Source of the DNA: Dysgonomonas sp. 520
GTDB lineage: Bacteria > Bacteroidota > Bacteroidia > Bacteroidales > Dysgonomonadaceae
DNA: 64,000 nucleotides
Assembly (NCBI RefSeq): GCF_010501095.1
Contig: NZ_QVMP01000001.1
Location: 186,001-250,000 of the forward strand
Reading direction: 5' to 3'
The stretch's first letter is position 1. Each line of letters opens with the position of its first letter. Shown here piece after piece: positions 7,790 through 17,400 of this stretch. The translations under genes were made by a program, and so were the position numbers. Below the pieces are notes generated by a model. The model was not told the DNA's origin, made no database searches, and saw only the letters and a program-made list of their open reading frames with translations.

Positions 7790-8473
7790 ATGCCTAAAAT
7801 CTACCGCATATCGAAAATCGGTACCCGTATTCTTCAAAAAATACGTCATAGAAGAGGGCATGGAATTCACTCCCCTTTTGTTTTCTCACTTATCACTAAT
7901 GTCATTGAAGAAAAAAGGAAATACTATGCATTTGATGACATTCAGAATTTCATATCGAAATATGACAATGTAAAACAACATTCCAAGAAATATAACAGGT
8001 TTGTTTTTAGAATTATAAACCATTTTAGTGCTAAGAATATTCTGGAAATAGGTTCCGGCGATGGGCAGACAACATTGTATGCCTCTGCATCATCGAGCAG
8101 CATAAGATGCAACTGCTACGAACCATCAACAAAAAAAAGCGAAAAAGCGAATATTCTCTATAACGATTGGGGCAGAAGCATCAACCTCCATACAGATAGC
8201 CTGCCGCACATCAATGATATTCAAGACTGTATAATTGTCGACCTTAAGAACTATTTTGCTGATTATGATCTGTTTCTTTCATACATTCTTCCTCTTTGCA
8301 ACGAAGAAACTTTCATTATTATAAAAGGAATACGAACAAAAAGAAAGAATCAAATGTTATGGAGAATGTTAAAGCAATCGGAGAAAGTAACAGTATCTCT
8401 TGACCTTTTTAACATAGGCGTATTGTTTTTTGACAAGAGGTTTTACAAGAGGAATTACAGGCTCAATTTCTGA
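7790..8473 (+). CDS. class I SAM-dependent methyltransferase-like protein
   Basis: Residues 20-36 carry RRGHGIHSPFVFSLI, a hallmark of a Bacteroidota group of O-methyltransferase-like proteins. Residues 80-100 hold motif I (NILEIGSGDGQTTLYAS), and INDIQDCIIVDLKNYFADYD may form the next strands. There is no signal peptide. The substrate is unknown and the catalytic end is divergent, so it might be an inactive relative. A strong promoter lies directly upstream, and the cobalamin adenosyltransferase gene follows after 16 bases, so they are probably co-transcribed. The overlapping ORF at 7761-7973 is a shadow. Confidence 0.75.
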   Translation: MPKIYRISKIGTRILQKIRHRRGHGIHSPFVFSLITNVIEEKRKYYAFDDIQNFISKYDNVKQHSKKYNRFVFRIINHFSAKNILEIGSGDGQTTLYASASSSSIRCNCYEPSTKKSEKANILYNDWGRSINLHTDSLPHINDIQDCIIVDLKNYFADYDLFLSYILPLCNEETFIIIKGIRTKRKNQMLWRMLKQSEKVTVSLDLFNIGVLFFDKRFYKRNYRLNF

Positions 8474-8489
8474 ATAAATACGTTAAAAG

Positions 8490-9050
8490 ATGAAAAAAAG
8501 TCATATATATACAAAGACCGGAGATGAGGGAAAGACCTCGCTTGTTGGCGGAACACGAGTAGCCAAAGACCACGTAAGGTTAGACGCATACGGAACCATC
8601 GACGAACTAAACTCCTTCACGGGTTTTCTGATATGCCGGATAGAAGACGAAAACACCCACAGAATATTGTCTTTCGTTCAGCATAAGCTATTTACGGTCG
8701 GGTCGTATCTTGCCACCGAAACCGAAAGCATGCCGCCGAAAGAAGCCAGTATTATCAAGGATGAAGACATATCATTGCTGGAAAACGAAATGGACAGAAT
8801 AGACAGCGAACTACCTCAAATACGTCAATTCGTATTACCCGGAGGTAGCGAGTCCGCCTCTCGTGCTCACATTTGCCGTTCGGTATGTCGCCGGGCCGAA
8901 AGATGTATATATAAAGTGAAAAAAAAATACCCTGTCGACAGCAACGTACTTATGTTTGTAAACAGGCTTTCCGACTACTTTTTTCTATTGGCAAGACAAG
9001 AAAGCGTGAAAAATGGAAGTGAAATTTTTTGGGATACCTCTTGCAAATAG
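8490..9050 (+). CDS. PduO-type ATP:cob(I)alamin adenosyltransferase
   Basis: The 186-residue protein starts with the ATP-binding signature of PduO/MMAB enzymes, YTKTGDEGKTSLVGGTRV, followed by LDAYGTIDELNSFTGF. It also has FVLPGGSESASRAHICRSVC with the conserved RAER-type helix. The enzyme transfers the adenosyl group of ATP to cob(I)alamin to make coenzyme B12, used for example by methylmalonyl-CoA mutase. It is cytoplasmic and trimeric in known relatives. No cobalamin genes lie nearby. It follows the methyltransferase gene after 16 bases. Confidence 0.92.
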   Translation: MKKSHIYTKTGDEGKTSLVGGTRVAKDHVRLDAYGTIDELNSFTGFLICRIEDENTHRILSFVQHKLFTVGSYLATETESMPPKEASIIKDEDISLLENEMDRIDSELPQIRQFVLPGGSESASRAHICRSVCRRAERCIYKVKKKYPVDSNVLMFVNRLSDYFFLLARQESVKNGSEIFWDTSCK

Positions 9051-9070
9051 TAATTATTATTTTACTTTTG
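9040..9070 (+). promoter_or_regulatory. Bacteroidota promoter for the DUF2795 gene
   Basis: CTTG (TTG at 9041-9043) is followed after 19 bases by TACTTTTG (9063-9070). It overlaps the end of the adenosyltransferase gene. The leader to ATG 9115 would be about 38 bases. Confidence 0.7.
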
Positions 9071-9114
9071 CGAAAAATTAAACAATAGAGTATTAACAAA
9101 TCAGGATAAGTATT

Positions 9115-9336
9115 ATGTATTGGACTTTAGAATTAGCATCGAAACTGGAAGATGCACCATGGCCCGCAACAAAAGAAGAGTTGATTGATTATGCTCAGCG
9201 TTCGGGTGCGCCTCTTGAAGTAATAGAGAACTTGCAAGAACTTGAAGATGAGGGTGAAATATACGATACAATCGAAGATATTTGGCCTGATTATCCAAGT
9301 AAGGAAGACTTTTTCTTTAACGAGGATGAGTACTAG
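9115..9336 (+). CDS. DUF2795 domain-containing small acidic protein
   Basis: The 73-residue protein contains LEDAPWPATKEELIDYAQRS and PLEVIENLQELEDEGEIYDT, the DUF2795 pattern, and ends in an acidic tail (KEDFFFNEDEY). DUF2795 proteins are short cytoplasmic helical proteins of unknown function, found widely in Bacteroidota. It has its own consensus promoter and is followed by a long perfect hairpin. The small overlapping ORF on the other strand is a shadow. Confidence 0.85.
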   Translation: MYWTLELASKLEDAPWPATKEELIDYAQRSGAPLEVIENLQELEDEGEIYDTIEDIWPDYPSKEDFFFNEDEY

Positions 9337-9374
9337 GAGTGTAGAAATGTAAGAAGACGAAAAAATAAGGGTAA

Positions 9375-9422
9375 TATAGAAAATGCAAGGGTAACAGATT
9401 TGTTACCCTTGCATTTTCTATA
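9375..9422. terminator. 22-bp perfect hairpin downstream of the DUF2795 gene
   Basis: TATAGAAAATGCAAGGGTAA plus CA is perfectly inverted after a 4-base loop (GATT). No T run follows on the plus strand; on the minus strand it is followed by CCTTATTTTTTCG. It may act as a transcription end or an mRNA-stabilising hairpin. Confidence 0.6.
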
Positions 9423-9519
9423 CATCTATGTATCAACCAATTAAAACCACAAACAATAACCCACCAAGCCAACAGTGTGTTAAATACACTTAAATTGAAA
9501 AATATTTTTTTCAAAACAT

Positions 9520-9550
9520 GTTGTACAACATAAAAAACTTCATATCTTTG
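9520..9550 (+). promoter_or_regulatory. Bacteroidota promoter for a candidate small RNA
   Basis: TTG (9521-9523) and TATCTTTG (9543-9550) are separated by exactly 19 bases. No protein-coding gene follows; instead an intrinsic terminator begins about 49 bases downstream. Confidence 0.7.
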
Positions 9551-9556
9551 TACTGT

Positions 9557-9627
9557 GTTTTTCATGGTATTAGATTTAAGGTTAACAATTAAGATTGGGG
9601 TTGTCGTGAGACAACCTTTTCTTTTTT
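9557..9627 (+). ncRNA. candidate small RNA (about 70 nt)
   Basis: A full consensus promoter at 9520-9550 predicts a start near 9557. The transcript would end at a terminator formed by GGTTGTC, loop GTGA and GACAACC (9599-9616), followed by TTTTCTTTTTT. The enclosed sequence has no start codon with a sensible reading frame. It contains GGTATTAGATTTAAGGTTAA, which I believe is common in Bacteroidales intergenic regions; I could not check this. The function is unknown. It may also act as a leader reading toward later sequence, but the only genes there are on the minus strand. Confidence 0.6.
9599..9627 (+). terminator. intrinsic terminator of the candidate small RNA
   Basis: A 7-bp stem GGTTGTC/GACAACC with a GTGA loop is followed by TTTTCTTTTTT. 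Confidence 0.8.
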
Positions 9628-9744
9628 ATAATTATCTGGTACTGAAGTAGCGTTGTCTATTTTTTTTAAGACCATATGTAACCAATCGGTCAACATAAAC
9701 TCCATTTTTTAATAGTACAGCTATAAAATAGCTTATTTTATTTT

Positions 9745-11760
9745 TCAAAATGATTGCCTGAACGAACAACCGGCTTTCCATTCGGAACAACCATAAGCGG
9801 TTTTTCCTTTCAGTATTTTTCCTTTTCCGCATACAGGGCAAACATCTCCTTCTTTTACACCTGCCTCTTTCGCTTCTTTTTTCTTTGCTGCAGAAGCCTT
9901 TTTCTCTCTGGGTTTTGAAGGTTTCTTCTCTTTCTTCGGCTTTTCTTCTTCTTTCACAACCTCCTCAATCGTGATGCTTCTGCCCCAATCATTTTTAACG
10001 TTATGCACTATGCCCGCAACCATTTGCTTCAATTCGTCAAGAAAAGCCTTTGGCTCGTATTCGCTTTTTTCAATCTGGCGAAGTTTCTTCTCCCAAATAC
10101 CTGTCAATTCGGCCGACTTAAGCAGATCTTCCTTTATTGTCTGTATCAACTCAACCCCGGTAACCGTAGCATAAAGATTTTTCTTCTCTTTACGAATATA
10201 GTTTCTTTTGAACAAAGTCTCTATAATATTCGCACGTGTAGACGGGCGACCGATACCGTTTTCCTTCAGGGCATCACGAAGTTCTTCGTCGTCAACCAAC
10301 TTTCCGGCGGTTTCCATAGCACGCAGAAGAGTGGCTTCGGTATAATATTTTGGAGGTGTAGTCCATTTCTCTGTCAACGATGGCTCATGTTCTCCCGACT
10401 CACCTTTTTCAAATGTGGGCAGGATATTTTCATCGTCTCTATTTTCGTCCTCATCCTGCTGTGCAGAGTGTTTCTTCTCGAAAACAATTCTCCACCCCGC
10501 ATCAAGAATCTGCTTTCCTGTTGTCTTAAATTCTATCTTATTTGCTTCGCCAAGTACGGTGGTAGTCGATATTTTACAGTTCGGATAAAAAACAGCGATG
10601 AAACGACGGGCAACAAGATCATACACTTTCCGCTCGTTTTCGTTCATATTGTTGGCTCTTACCCCTGTCGGGATAATGGCATGGTGATCCGTAACCTTAC
10701 TGTTATCGAAGACTTTTTTCGATTTCAGTATTTTTTCCCCTCCAAGTATCGGCGATGTCAAATCCTCATAGCCGATCAATCCTTTAAGAGTATCAGGCAC
10801 TTTAGGGTAGATGTCATCACTCAGGAAGGTTGTGTCTACACGGGGATATGTCGTCAGTTTCTTCTCATACAACGACTGAATGGTTTTCAAGGTATCTTCC
10901 GCCGAAAAAGCAAACTTCTTGTTACACTCTACCTGCAAGGATGTCAAATCGAACAAACGAGGCGGAGACTCCTCTCCTTTCTTGATCGTCACATCCGTTA
11001 TTTCAAACAAAGAGCCTTTTATTTCCTCAAGAAATTTCTCACCCTCTTCTTGTGTCGTAAACCGTCCTTTTGTAACCGAAAACGTAGTCTCCCTGTACAA
11101 GGTCTTCAATTCCCAATAAGGCTCGGGTTTAAAGTTCTCTATTTCCAATTGACGGTTCACAATAAGGGCAAGTGTAGGGGTCTGAACCCGCCCGATAGAC
11201 AATACAGACTTGTTCTGCCCGTATTTGATCGTATAGAGCCGTGTCGCATTCATACCCAGCAGCCAATCGCCAATAGCTCTGGACAAACCAGCTTCATAAA
11301 GTTTGGTAAAATCGGATTGGTCTTTCAACTTCTGAAAACCTTCTCTTATCGCATCTTCTGTCAGCGATGAAATCCAAAGACGCTTCACAGGGCATTTGCA
11401 CCCTGCTTTTTGCATCACCCACCGTTGAATAAGCTCCCCTTCTTGTCCGGCATCACCACAATTGATAACCTCATCGGCATTCTGAACCAGCGACTCAATA
11501 ACCGAAAACTGCTTTGCAATGCCGTCGTTATTTATCAGCTTTATACCAAAGCGAGGGGGAATCATTGGCAAGACTTCTAATCGCCAGCTTTTCCATTGCG
11601 CATAATATTCGTGAGGCTCTTTCAACGTGCAAAGATGTCCAAAAGTCCATGTCACCTGGTAGCCGTTTCCTTCAATGTATCCGTCTTTCCGGTTTTTGGC
11701 TCCCAAAACATTCGCTATTTCACGTGCAACACTTGGTTTCTCTGCAATACAGACCTTCAT
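9745..11760 (-). CDS. topB: DNA topoisomerase III (type IA)
   Basis: The 671-residue enzyme starts with a TOPRIM domain (residues 1-140: MKVCIAEKPSVAREIANVLG; acidic motif GDAGQEGELIQRW near 102-114). SIGRVQTPTLALI (about 188-200) follows, and the active-site tyrosine lies in TTYPRVDTTF (Tyr at about 305). It has the later type IA segment NGIGRPSTRANIIETLFKR and a C-terminal zinc-ribbon-like segment (CPVCGKGKILKGKTAYGCSE). It relaxes and decatenates DNA by single-strand passage. A lysine-rich linker (KEEEKPKKEKKPSKPREKK) precedes the last domain. A -7 box lies upstream at 11794-11801. Length and motifs are normal. Confidence 0.93.
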   Translation of the reverse strand: MKVCIAEKPSVAREIANVLGAKNRKDGYIEGNGYQVTWTFGHLCTLKEPHEYYAQWKSWRLEVLPMIPPRFGIKLINNDGIAKQFSVIESLVQNADEVINCGDAGQEGELIQRWVMQKAGCKCPVKRLWISSLTEDAIREGFQKLKDQSDFTKLYEAGLSRAIGDWLLGMNATRLYTIKYGQNKSVLSIGRVQTPTLALIVNRQLEIENFKPEPYWELKTLYRETTFSVTKGRFTTQEEGEKFLEEIKGSLFEITDVTIKKGEESPPRLFDLTSLQVECNKKFAFSAEDTLKTIQSLYEKKLTTYPRVDTTFLSDDIYPKVPDTLKGLIGYEDLTSPILGGEKILKSKKVFDNSKVTDHHAIIPTGVRANNMNENERKVYDLVARRFIAVFYPNCKISTTTVLGEANKIEFKTTGKQILDAGWRIVFEKKHSAQQDEDENRDDENILPTFEKGESGEHEPSLTEKWTTPPKYYTEATLLRAMETAGKLVDDEELRDALKENGIGRPSTRANIIETLFKRNYIRKEKKNLYATVTGVELIQTIKEDLLKSAELTGIWEKKLRQIEKSEYEPKAFLDELKQMVAGIVHNVKNDWGRSITIEEVVKEEEKPKKEKKPSKPREKKASAAKKKEAKEAGVKEGDVCPVCGKGKILKGKTAYGCSEWKAGCSFRQSF

Positions 11761-11793
11761 CTATTCTTTTATCTTTTTTAGTTTTGTGAAAGA

Positions 11794-11801
11794 CAAAGAT
11801 A
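11794..11801 (-). promoter_or_regulatory. -7 box for topB
   Basis: The minus strand reads TATCTTTG, 34 bases before the ATG at 11760. Confidence 0.5.
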
Positions 11802-11949
11802 TAAAGAATCTCAGACATCGCCTATCAACACGCATTGCGCTTAAACATCCAGCGCCATTCTATTTCCTTAATTTTCCTAAAAAACAAAAACTTTTTATTG
11901 CTGTTTCTTGTTCTAAAAGTCTATGATAGTGTGAATCGGTAGTTAAAAT

Positions 11950-12045
11950 CGTTCAATTACATTAGTCGTTTTGCGTGACTCGGCATAATCAAAATAAATT
12001 TTGCTTCTGCTCTCGCTACTTAATACGTTCTTTTAGTTTGCACAA
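11950..12045. repeat. dispersed repeat of about 90 bp (TCGTGACTCGGC family), copy 1
   Basis: GTTCAATTACATTAGTCGTT, then GCGTGACTCGGCATAATCAA and TGCTTCTGCTCTCGCTACTT are matched closely by 23027-23115. Both copies lie between genes and encode nothing. The rest of 11802-12301 holds only this and the next repeat. Confidence 0.65.
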
Positions 12046-12050
12046 CCTCA

Positions 12051-12187
12051 GTAGGGGCGAAAAATATTTCGCCCGATATTGTTGTCATAAGGGCGTAAAA
12101 TTTTACGCCCCTACTTTCGGGCAGACCAAAGGCCTGCCCCTACATTAACAATTTTTTATTGTAGGAGTGGGGTTCTACTCCACCCGT
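12051..12187. repeat. compound GGGGC-family palindromic repeats
   Basis: Three palindromic units follow each other: GTAGGGGCGAAAAATATTTC/GCCC, GGGCGTAAAATTTTACGCCC, and GGGCAGACCAAAGGCCTGCC/CC. A diverged GTAGGAGTGGGGTTCTACTC/CACCC unit comes last. Related copies lie at 4531, 4830 and 32019. Confidence 0.7.
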
Positions 12188-12301
12188 AAAATGTGCAAAC
12201 CAAAAGAATATTTTTCTGATAGTGAAATCCAAAATACTGATCGACATCAATGAATAAAAAGTATTGATTACTTCATAACATAAAATACAAAAAGTAGATC
12301 C

Positions 12302-12664
12302 ATGATTAAAAACTATTTCGCAAAAATCAAAGATGAAAGCTCTAACGATTTATCAATCTGTCTTTATGTAAAACAGGACAAAATAGCAGGAATAGGACAA
12401 AAATTAAACGGAAGAAATAGCGATGCTTACATGAGCGGATACAACTGGAATGTTTTTCTGAATTATTATCTGGATAAAAACCACCCCGACATTCTACAAG
12501 ATATGAAAGCCGACCCCAGAGACGGGATGTATATCGTTCATTTTCCGCTGATGCCCAACGGGGAAAAAAAAGCAAGCCAGTTGATAGAAATTATAACTGA
12601 CTTGGTAGAAAATGAGAGTAAAATATCACAAATTGCGACCAACAAGTGCCTCAACAGCAACTAA
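12302..12664 (+). CDS. Imm51-like immunity protein (orphan)
   Basis: The 120-residue protein resembles the Imm51 family of polymorphic-toxin immunity proteins: DLSICLYVKQDKIAGIGQKL, DAYMSGYNWNVFLNYYLDKN and DPRDGMYIVHF, followed by a helical tail (ASQLIEIITDLVENESKI). Such proteins bind and block a cognate toxin domain inside the cell. No toxin gene is visible on either side, so this is an orphan immunity gene, perhaps protecting against toxins delivered by neighbours. It is flanked by GGGGC repeats and by a convergent PAP2 gene. The family is assigned from memory of its pattern, so moderate confidence. Confidence 0.7.
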   Translation: MIKNYFAKIKDESSNDLSICLYVKQDKIAGIGQKLNGRNSDAYMSGYNWNVFLNYYLDKNHPDILQDMKADPRDGMYIVHFPLMPNGEKKASQLIEIITDLVENESKISQIATNKCLNSN

Positions 12665-12670
12665 CCCCTC

Positions 12671-13663
12671 TCAGAACGTAAAAACACCTCCGATCCCGAT
12701 ATTTTCGGGAGTTATGGCAGGAACAATCGCTATTTGTTTTTTCGATTCTTTTATTCCGAACAACTTATGGAAAGCCGGCAGTAACATATATCCCAGTTCT
12801 GCACTCAGGATGCCAACCCCTGCACCTGTCACCACATCACTGAACCAGTGTCTTTTGTTGTGCATACGCATAAATCCGGTAGTTGCGGCAGCAGTATATC
12901 CTGCAATCCCAACCCATTTCGATTCATCCCTGTACTCCTTGTAAAGAATATGCGCCCCGACAAATGCCGTAGCCGTATGACCGGAAGGGAATGAATTGAG
13001 GGAGCCATTATTGGGACGGGCAACTTTGGTCAGATTTTTAGTAGTTTGCACGGCGGTTGTCATTATGAGATAAGAAGTTGCAGTTACAATAGCCCTGTCT
13101 CTCAAGTTATGCTTGGCTCTAAGATTCGTAGCCAAATCGAGACCAAAAATAGCCGCAGTCGGCGCATATTGCAAATAATCGTCGAATGTTCTTTTCTTCG
13201 CAAAATGCTCCGTCATTTCTTCATGTAGATTTTCATCCACATTTTTAAATCCTCCGGTGGCATGCCTAATTATTCCGTACGTGACAAGGGTGGATGGGAT
13301 TATGTATTTTGCAAACGGCTTATTGAAAAAAGATGTCTTCTTTTCAGGCTTCTCAAAAAACGTGTATGCCGAAGGCATTGCCAATTTATCCTGATAGGGT
13401 AATATATCTTTCATGTTCGGTTTTTCGATATCCGGTTTGATATCGGGTTTTTCCAATGGCGTTTTCGGCGGAGGTATCGTATTCTGATCGCTACTCCGGA
13501 TATTTTTTAACGAATCATTTTCCAATGTTGCCGTGGCAACTTCCCTTATCTGGTTTATGGTGCTGTCGTTGGCGTAAAATTGTGAGAGACGACGTGCCAG
13601 ACAGCACGAACAATAACAGACAAGAATAACGCACAAGATGAACTTCAGAAGCATAGTAGTCAT
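12671..13663 (-). CDS. PAP2-family membrane phosphatase
   Basis: The C-terminal half carries the three phosphatase signature blocks: KNLTKVARPNNG (K..RP), NSFPSGHTATAF (PSGH), and RMHNKRHWFSDVVTG (R-x5-H-x3-D). The N-terminus (residues 1-22) is a signal or membrane segment, and the region up to residue 115 is a proline- and lysine-rich linker. PAP2 enzymes remove phosphate from lipid phosphates such as undecaprenyl diphosphate or phosphatidic acid on the outer side of the membrane. The substrate here is not known. The long periplasmic N-terminal extension is larger than in simple PAP2 proteins. It is convergent with the Imm51-like gene, 6 bases apart. Confidence 0.85.
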   Translation of the reverse strand: MTTMLLKFILCVILVCYCSCCLARRLSQFYANDSTINQIREVATATLENDSLKNIRSSDQNTIPPPKTPLEKPDIKPDIEKPNMKDILPYQDKLAMPSAYTFFEKPEKKTSFFNKPFAKYIIPSTLVTYGIIRHATGGFKNVDENLHEEMTEHFAKKRTFDDYLQYAPTAAIFGLDLATNLRAKHNLRDRAIVTATSYLIMTTAVQTTKNLTKVARPNNGSLNSFPSGHTATAFVGAHILYKEYRDESKWVGIAGYTAAATTGFMRMHNKRHWFSDVVTGAGVGILSAELGYMLLPAFHKLFGIKESKKQIAIVPAITPENIGIGGVFTF

Positions 13664-14156
13664 GTAAAAAAAATAAAGAAGTTAGATAAAAGTGTTTTGT
13701 TTGTAACCAAGTGTGTTGAGCAATTATTCAATATTGCCTTGCTATACCCATTAGTTTGAAATAAATACAACTACAATGTAATTCTTTTTTACATGATTTT
13801 GCATCAAGATAACACTATTAACAATAGTTTAATTTCAATTTACTTAAAAAAGCATAGACAAACTGAAAATTGACACCTCTATTGTGAAAAATGATTTATT
13901 TTCCTTTTTTTCTACATAAGACCATTAACTATATCAAAAACACAACCATAACAACCAGAGTAAAATCACTGATAATCTACAGATTAGAAACATTCATCAA
14001 GAAGAACGAATAACAGTAAGAAGAGATAAACAATTTAGAAGAACAACTCGAAGAAGCACCCCACAAACAAACTTCGTGCCACAACGAACGTTTGTTCATT
14101 TGCCGATATTATCATCAGATTACCCGTGATACATTTAGATAATGAAAGATAACCAA

Positions 14157-14332
14157 GGTGTCCCAAAAGTAAGATTGCACTATCAAAGTATTACTCATTT
14201 TTGTCATTGAGTCGCCTTCGCTCCTCGAACGTTGTCATTCTGAGTGCAACGAAGAATCTATACTTTCTAAAAACAGATCCTTCACTTTGTTCAGGATGAC
14301 AAAAAGACATTGAAATTTACTTTTGGGACACC
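14157..14332. mobile_element. MITE-like element with 16-bp perfect terminal inverted repeats
   Basis: The element starts GGTGTCCCAAAAGTAA and ends TTACTTTTGGGACACC, an exact 16-bp inversion. The 176-bp interior has no gene and contains the REP-like palindrome (TCATTCTGAG..CGAAGAATCT to AGATCCTTCA..GGATGACA). A degenerate copy is at 4333-4502. No target duplication is obvious. It would need a transposase supplied elsewhere. Confidence 0.75.
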
Positions 14333-14334
14333 CT

Positions 14335-14397
14335 CTGAGTAAAACGAAGGATCTGAATTGAAAACACTCAGATTTTTCACTTCGTTCAGGATGACAA
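14335..14397. repeat. REP-like palindrome, copy abutting the MITE
   Basis: It starts CTGAGTAAAACGAAGGATCT, lacks the usual TGTCATC start, and ends CACTTCGTTCAGGATGACAA. It begins two bases after the MITE end. Confidence 0.65.
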
Positions 14398-14456
14398 AAC
14401 CAATATGAATCTTATAATAAATGAGTTTATATCAAAGGCCTAAATGCACCACGGGT

Positions 14457-17400
14457 TCAGATTGTATTTTTCTCTTTTATAAAATCCGTTGGGGTGATAT
14501 TAAAAACACTCTTAAATGTTTTGCTGAAATAGGCAGGATCGGAAAATCCGACTTTATAGGCAACTTCCGCCACCGTAAACTGCTTTGTTTTGAGGAAATC
14601 GGCAGCCATTTTCATCCTGATATTTTGTATTATCTTATTGGGCGACACGTCTGATATCGCTTTTATTTTACGGAAAAACTGCGCACGGCTGACTCCCAAT
14701 TCCTCAGACAAATCGTTGATAGAAAGTTCGGGGTCTTCAATACGATTCCTCACTATTTCGAATAGTTTTTCCAAGAAAGAATCGTTCGTGGTCAACTCCG
14801 CCGACGGAACTTCGGGCGAAGACAATTGACTGCTGAATAGCTTCCGCAACTGAATACGGTTGTTTATCAGATTTCTGACACGAACCTTCAACAGATTCGC
14901 GTCAAACGGTTTCAGTATATAATCGTCGGCCAAAGCCTCATATCCCTCCTGAATGTGTTCGCTCATGATTCTTGCCGTCAGCAAGATTACAGGTATGTGC
15001 GCTGTGCGTAAATCATCTTTCACCAGCTTACAGAATTCTATACCATCCATCACAGGCATTTGAATGTCACTTATAATCAAATCCGGCAATTTATCCGTTG
15101 CAACGGCAAGTGCTTCTTTCCCGTCGGCGGCTTCTATAATAGAATACTGATCCGAAAGTTGGGATGTTATGTAGTAACGCAAATCGTCGTCATCTTCAAT
15201 AACCAGGACTAAAGGCTTATTGTCGATATCACTTTTTTCTTCATCCTGCTTTTCTATTTCAATTGGCGATATGCTGTTCTTTTCAAGCACACGGTTGCGG
15301 TCGTCCCTGTTAGTTGCGATAATCTCGGTATGAGACGGTTCGAAATGATCTTTACCTAAAGGCAATTCAACAAAAAATTCAGAGCCATCACCCAATGTAC
15401 TTTCCACCCAAATGCGTCCATTGTGAAGGGTTACGATATATTTGGCAAGGTTCAAACCAATACCCGAACCAAACATACCCGAACGATTGCCCTGATGCAC
15501 CTGATAGAAAGGGTTGAAAATCAGTTCGAGGTTTTCTTTGGCAATGCCTTCCCCATTGTCACGAACCGACATAATAAGGTTGCCGTCTTTTTTCTTCGAG
15601 GTAATGACTATCTCACCGTCCTTATTCGTATGTTTGATGGCATTGGACAGTAAATTGAAAATCACTTTTTCCATTAGTTCGGCATCAAACCAGATATCTT
15701 TTTCCCAATATTGGTTCATATACGCCAAACTAATGCCTTTTTTCCTCGCCAGCTCGTTAAAGTTTTCTATCTGATCCGACAAAAATATGTCAATATCTAC
15801 CTGTTGCACTTTCAAGGACATTGCGCCATGCTCCATTTTCCTGAAATCCATCAACTGATTCACAAGAAGCAATAGCTTGTTTGTGTTTTTATATATCAAC
15901 CGGGCAGGGTATAACAGTTTGTTTGGCAAAGAATTGTCTTTTAGCAAATCCTCTACCGGACCGGTTATCAGAGTGAGTGGCGTTCGCAATTCGTGAGAAA
16001 ACTTAGTGAAGAAATCCAATTTCATCTGATAGTATTTTTCAATATTATCTTTCTCTATTCGGTCTATCTCCTGCCTGTATTTTGATGTTTTTTTGTTGTT
16101 GAAATATTGGATAATAAAATACAGCAATCCCAAGAAAGCCAAGACATACAAAATCTTTGCCCAGGTAGTGCGCCAGATTGGGGGATGTATAGTGATTTTT
16201 ATTGTAGACATCTCGTCATGCCACACACCATCGCTGTCGCACGATTTGATGCAGAAAACATATTCCCCTTCCGGCAAATTTGAATAGACAACATCGTTTC
16301 GTTCCGTATACTTCCATTCATCTTCAAAACCTTCCAGTTTGTAGGCATACTGAGTTCCCCTTGGAAAAAAATAATTCAAGGCTGAGAACTGAATAAAAAT
16401 AGAAGAATGATTGAACGGAAACTCCACTTTCTTCAAATCCTCAAAATTGTCGTAACGCAACACCTTTGTGTCGTCTTTCGTGTTCAGTGATTGCACCAGC
16501 GAAACTCTGACTGCCGGAGGATTAGAAACTCCATTTCGGAACGAATTGGGATCGAAAGAAGTCAAGCCGTTACTTCCTCCCACATAAAAAAGTCCGTCGG
16601 AGCCTTTTATAAATGCTTTTCGTGAAACTTCCGCCAATGGAAATCCCATTTTTCCTGTATAATTTATTATTCTACCATTTTGCTCGCTGATTTTAGAAAC
16701 TCCATTAAGAGTCGCAACCCAGATATCTCCGTTTGTTTCGTCTTCAAGAATTCCACAAATTGAATTATGAGCCAACCCGTTATTCACGTCGAACAGAGAA
16801 CATTCTTTCTTATCAAGATCACATCGGAACAAGCCGGAACCATAAGTACCTATCCAAATATTATTCTTACTGTCTTCGAACAACACATTTACGTTTTTAT
16901 CTTTCAACTGTTCAAAATTCAACCTCGTGGCATTCAGGTATTTATTTCTGTGTTGTTCATCATATTCGTATTCCCACACGCCACCGGTACGTGTGCCTAC
17001 GAGCATATTCCCGTTATGCCTCATCAAGACATCCTGAGCCATCATAAAACTGGTGATATTGTTGAAGTTGGTAGAAAGATTACTGTTTACCTCGCCTGTC
17101 TGAGGGTTATAAACAGATAATTCTTCTTCCGCAATCCAGATATTACCATTCATATCTTTAGCCATACTCCTCACCTGAGAAGCGGGCGGAATGTTGATTT
17201 GCCTGCCTATCTGCCTGGTGTTTAGATCAAACGTATAAATACCTCTGTTCAAAAGATATAAATAAAGGAGATGGGGTACATCTTTATAAATGAAGAAAAG
17301 TTCAAATTTTGTATTTTGTCCTGCCAGTTTCGATTCCAAATCAAAGTGGCTGAGTTTTCCGGTCTTCATATCCTTCAGGCAGATGCCTCTTTCGTGCCCG

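Larger units (their letters stand above)
13664..14456. other. intergenic region with repeats, no gene seen
   Basis: The first 490 bases are AT-rich and show no convincing frame or structure. The remainder contains the MITE-like element at 14157-14332 and a directly adjoining REP-like palindrome at 14335-14397. Confidence 0.7.

Noticed and set aside
7761-7973. 70-residue ORF before the methyltransferase
   Set aside because: Overlaps the methyltransferase in another frame, while that gene has clear family motifs.
10003-11370. 455-residue plus-strand ORF opposite topB
   Set aside because: Antisense shadow of topoisomerase III; no recognisable domain.
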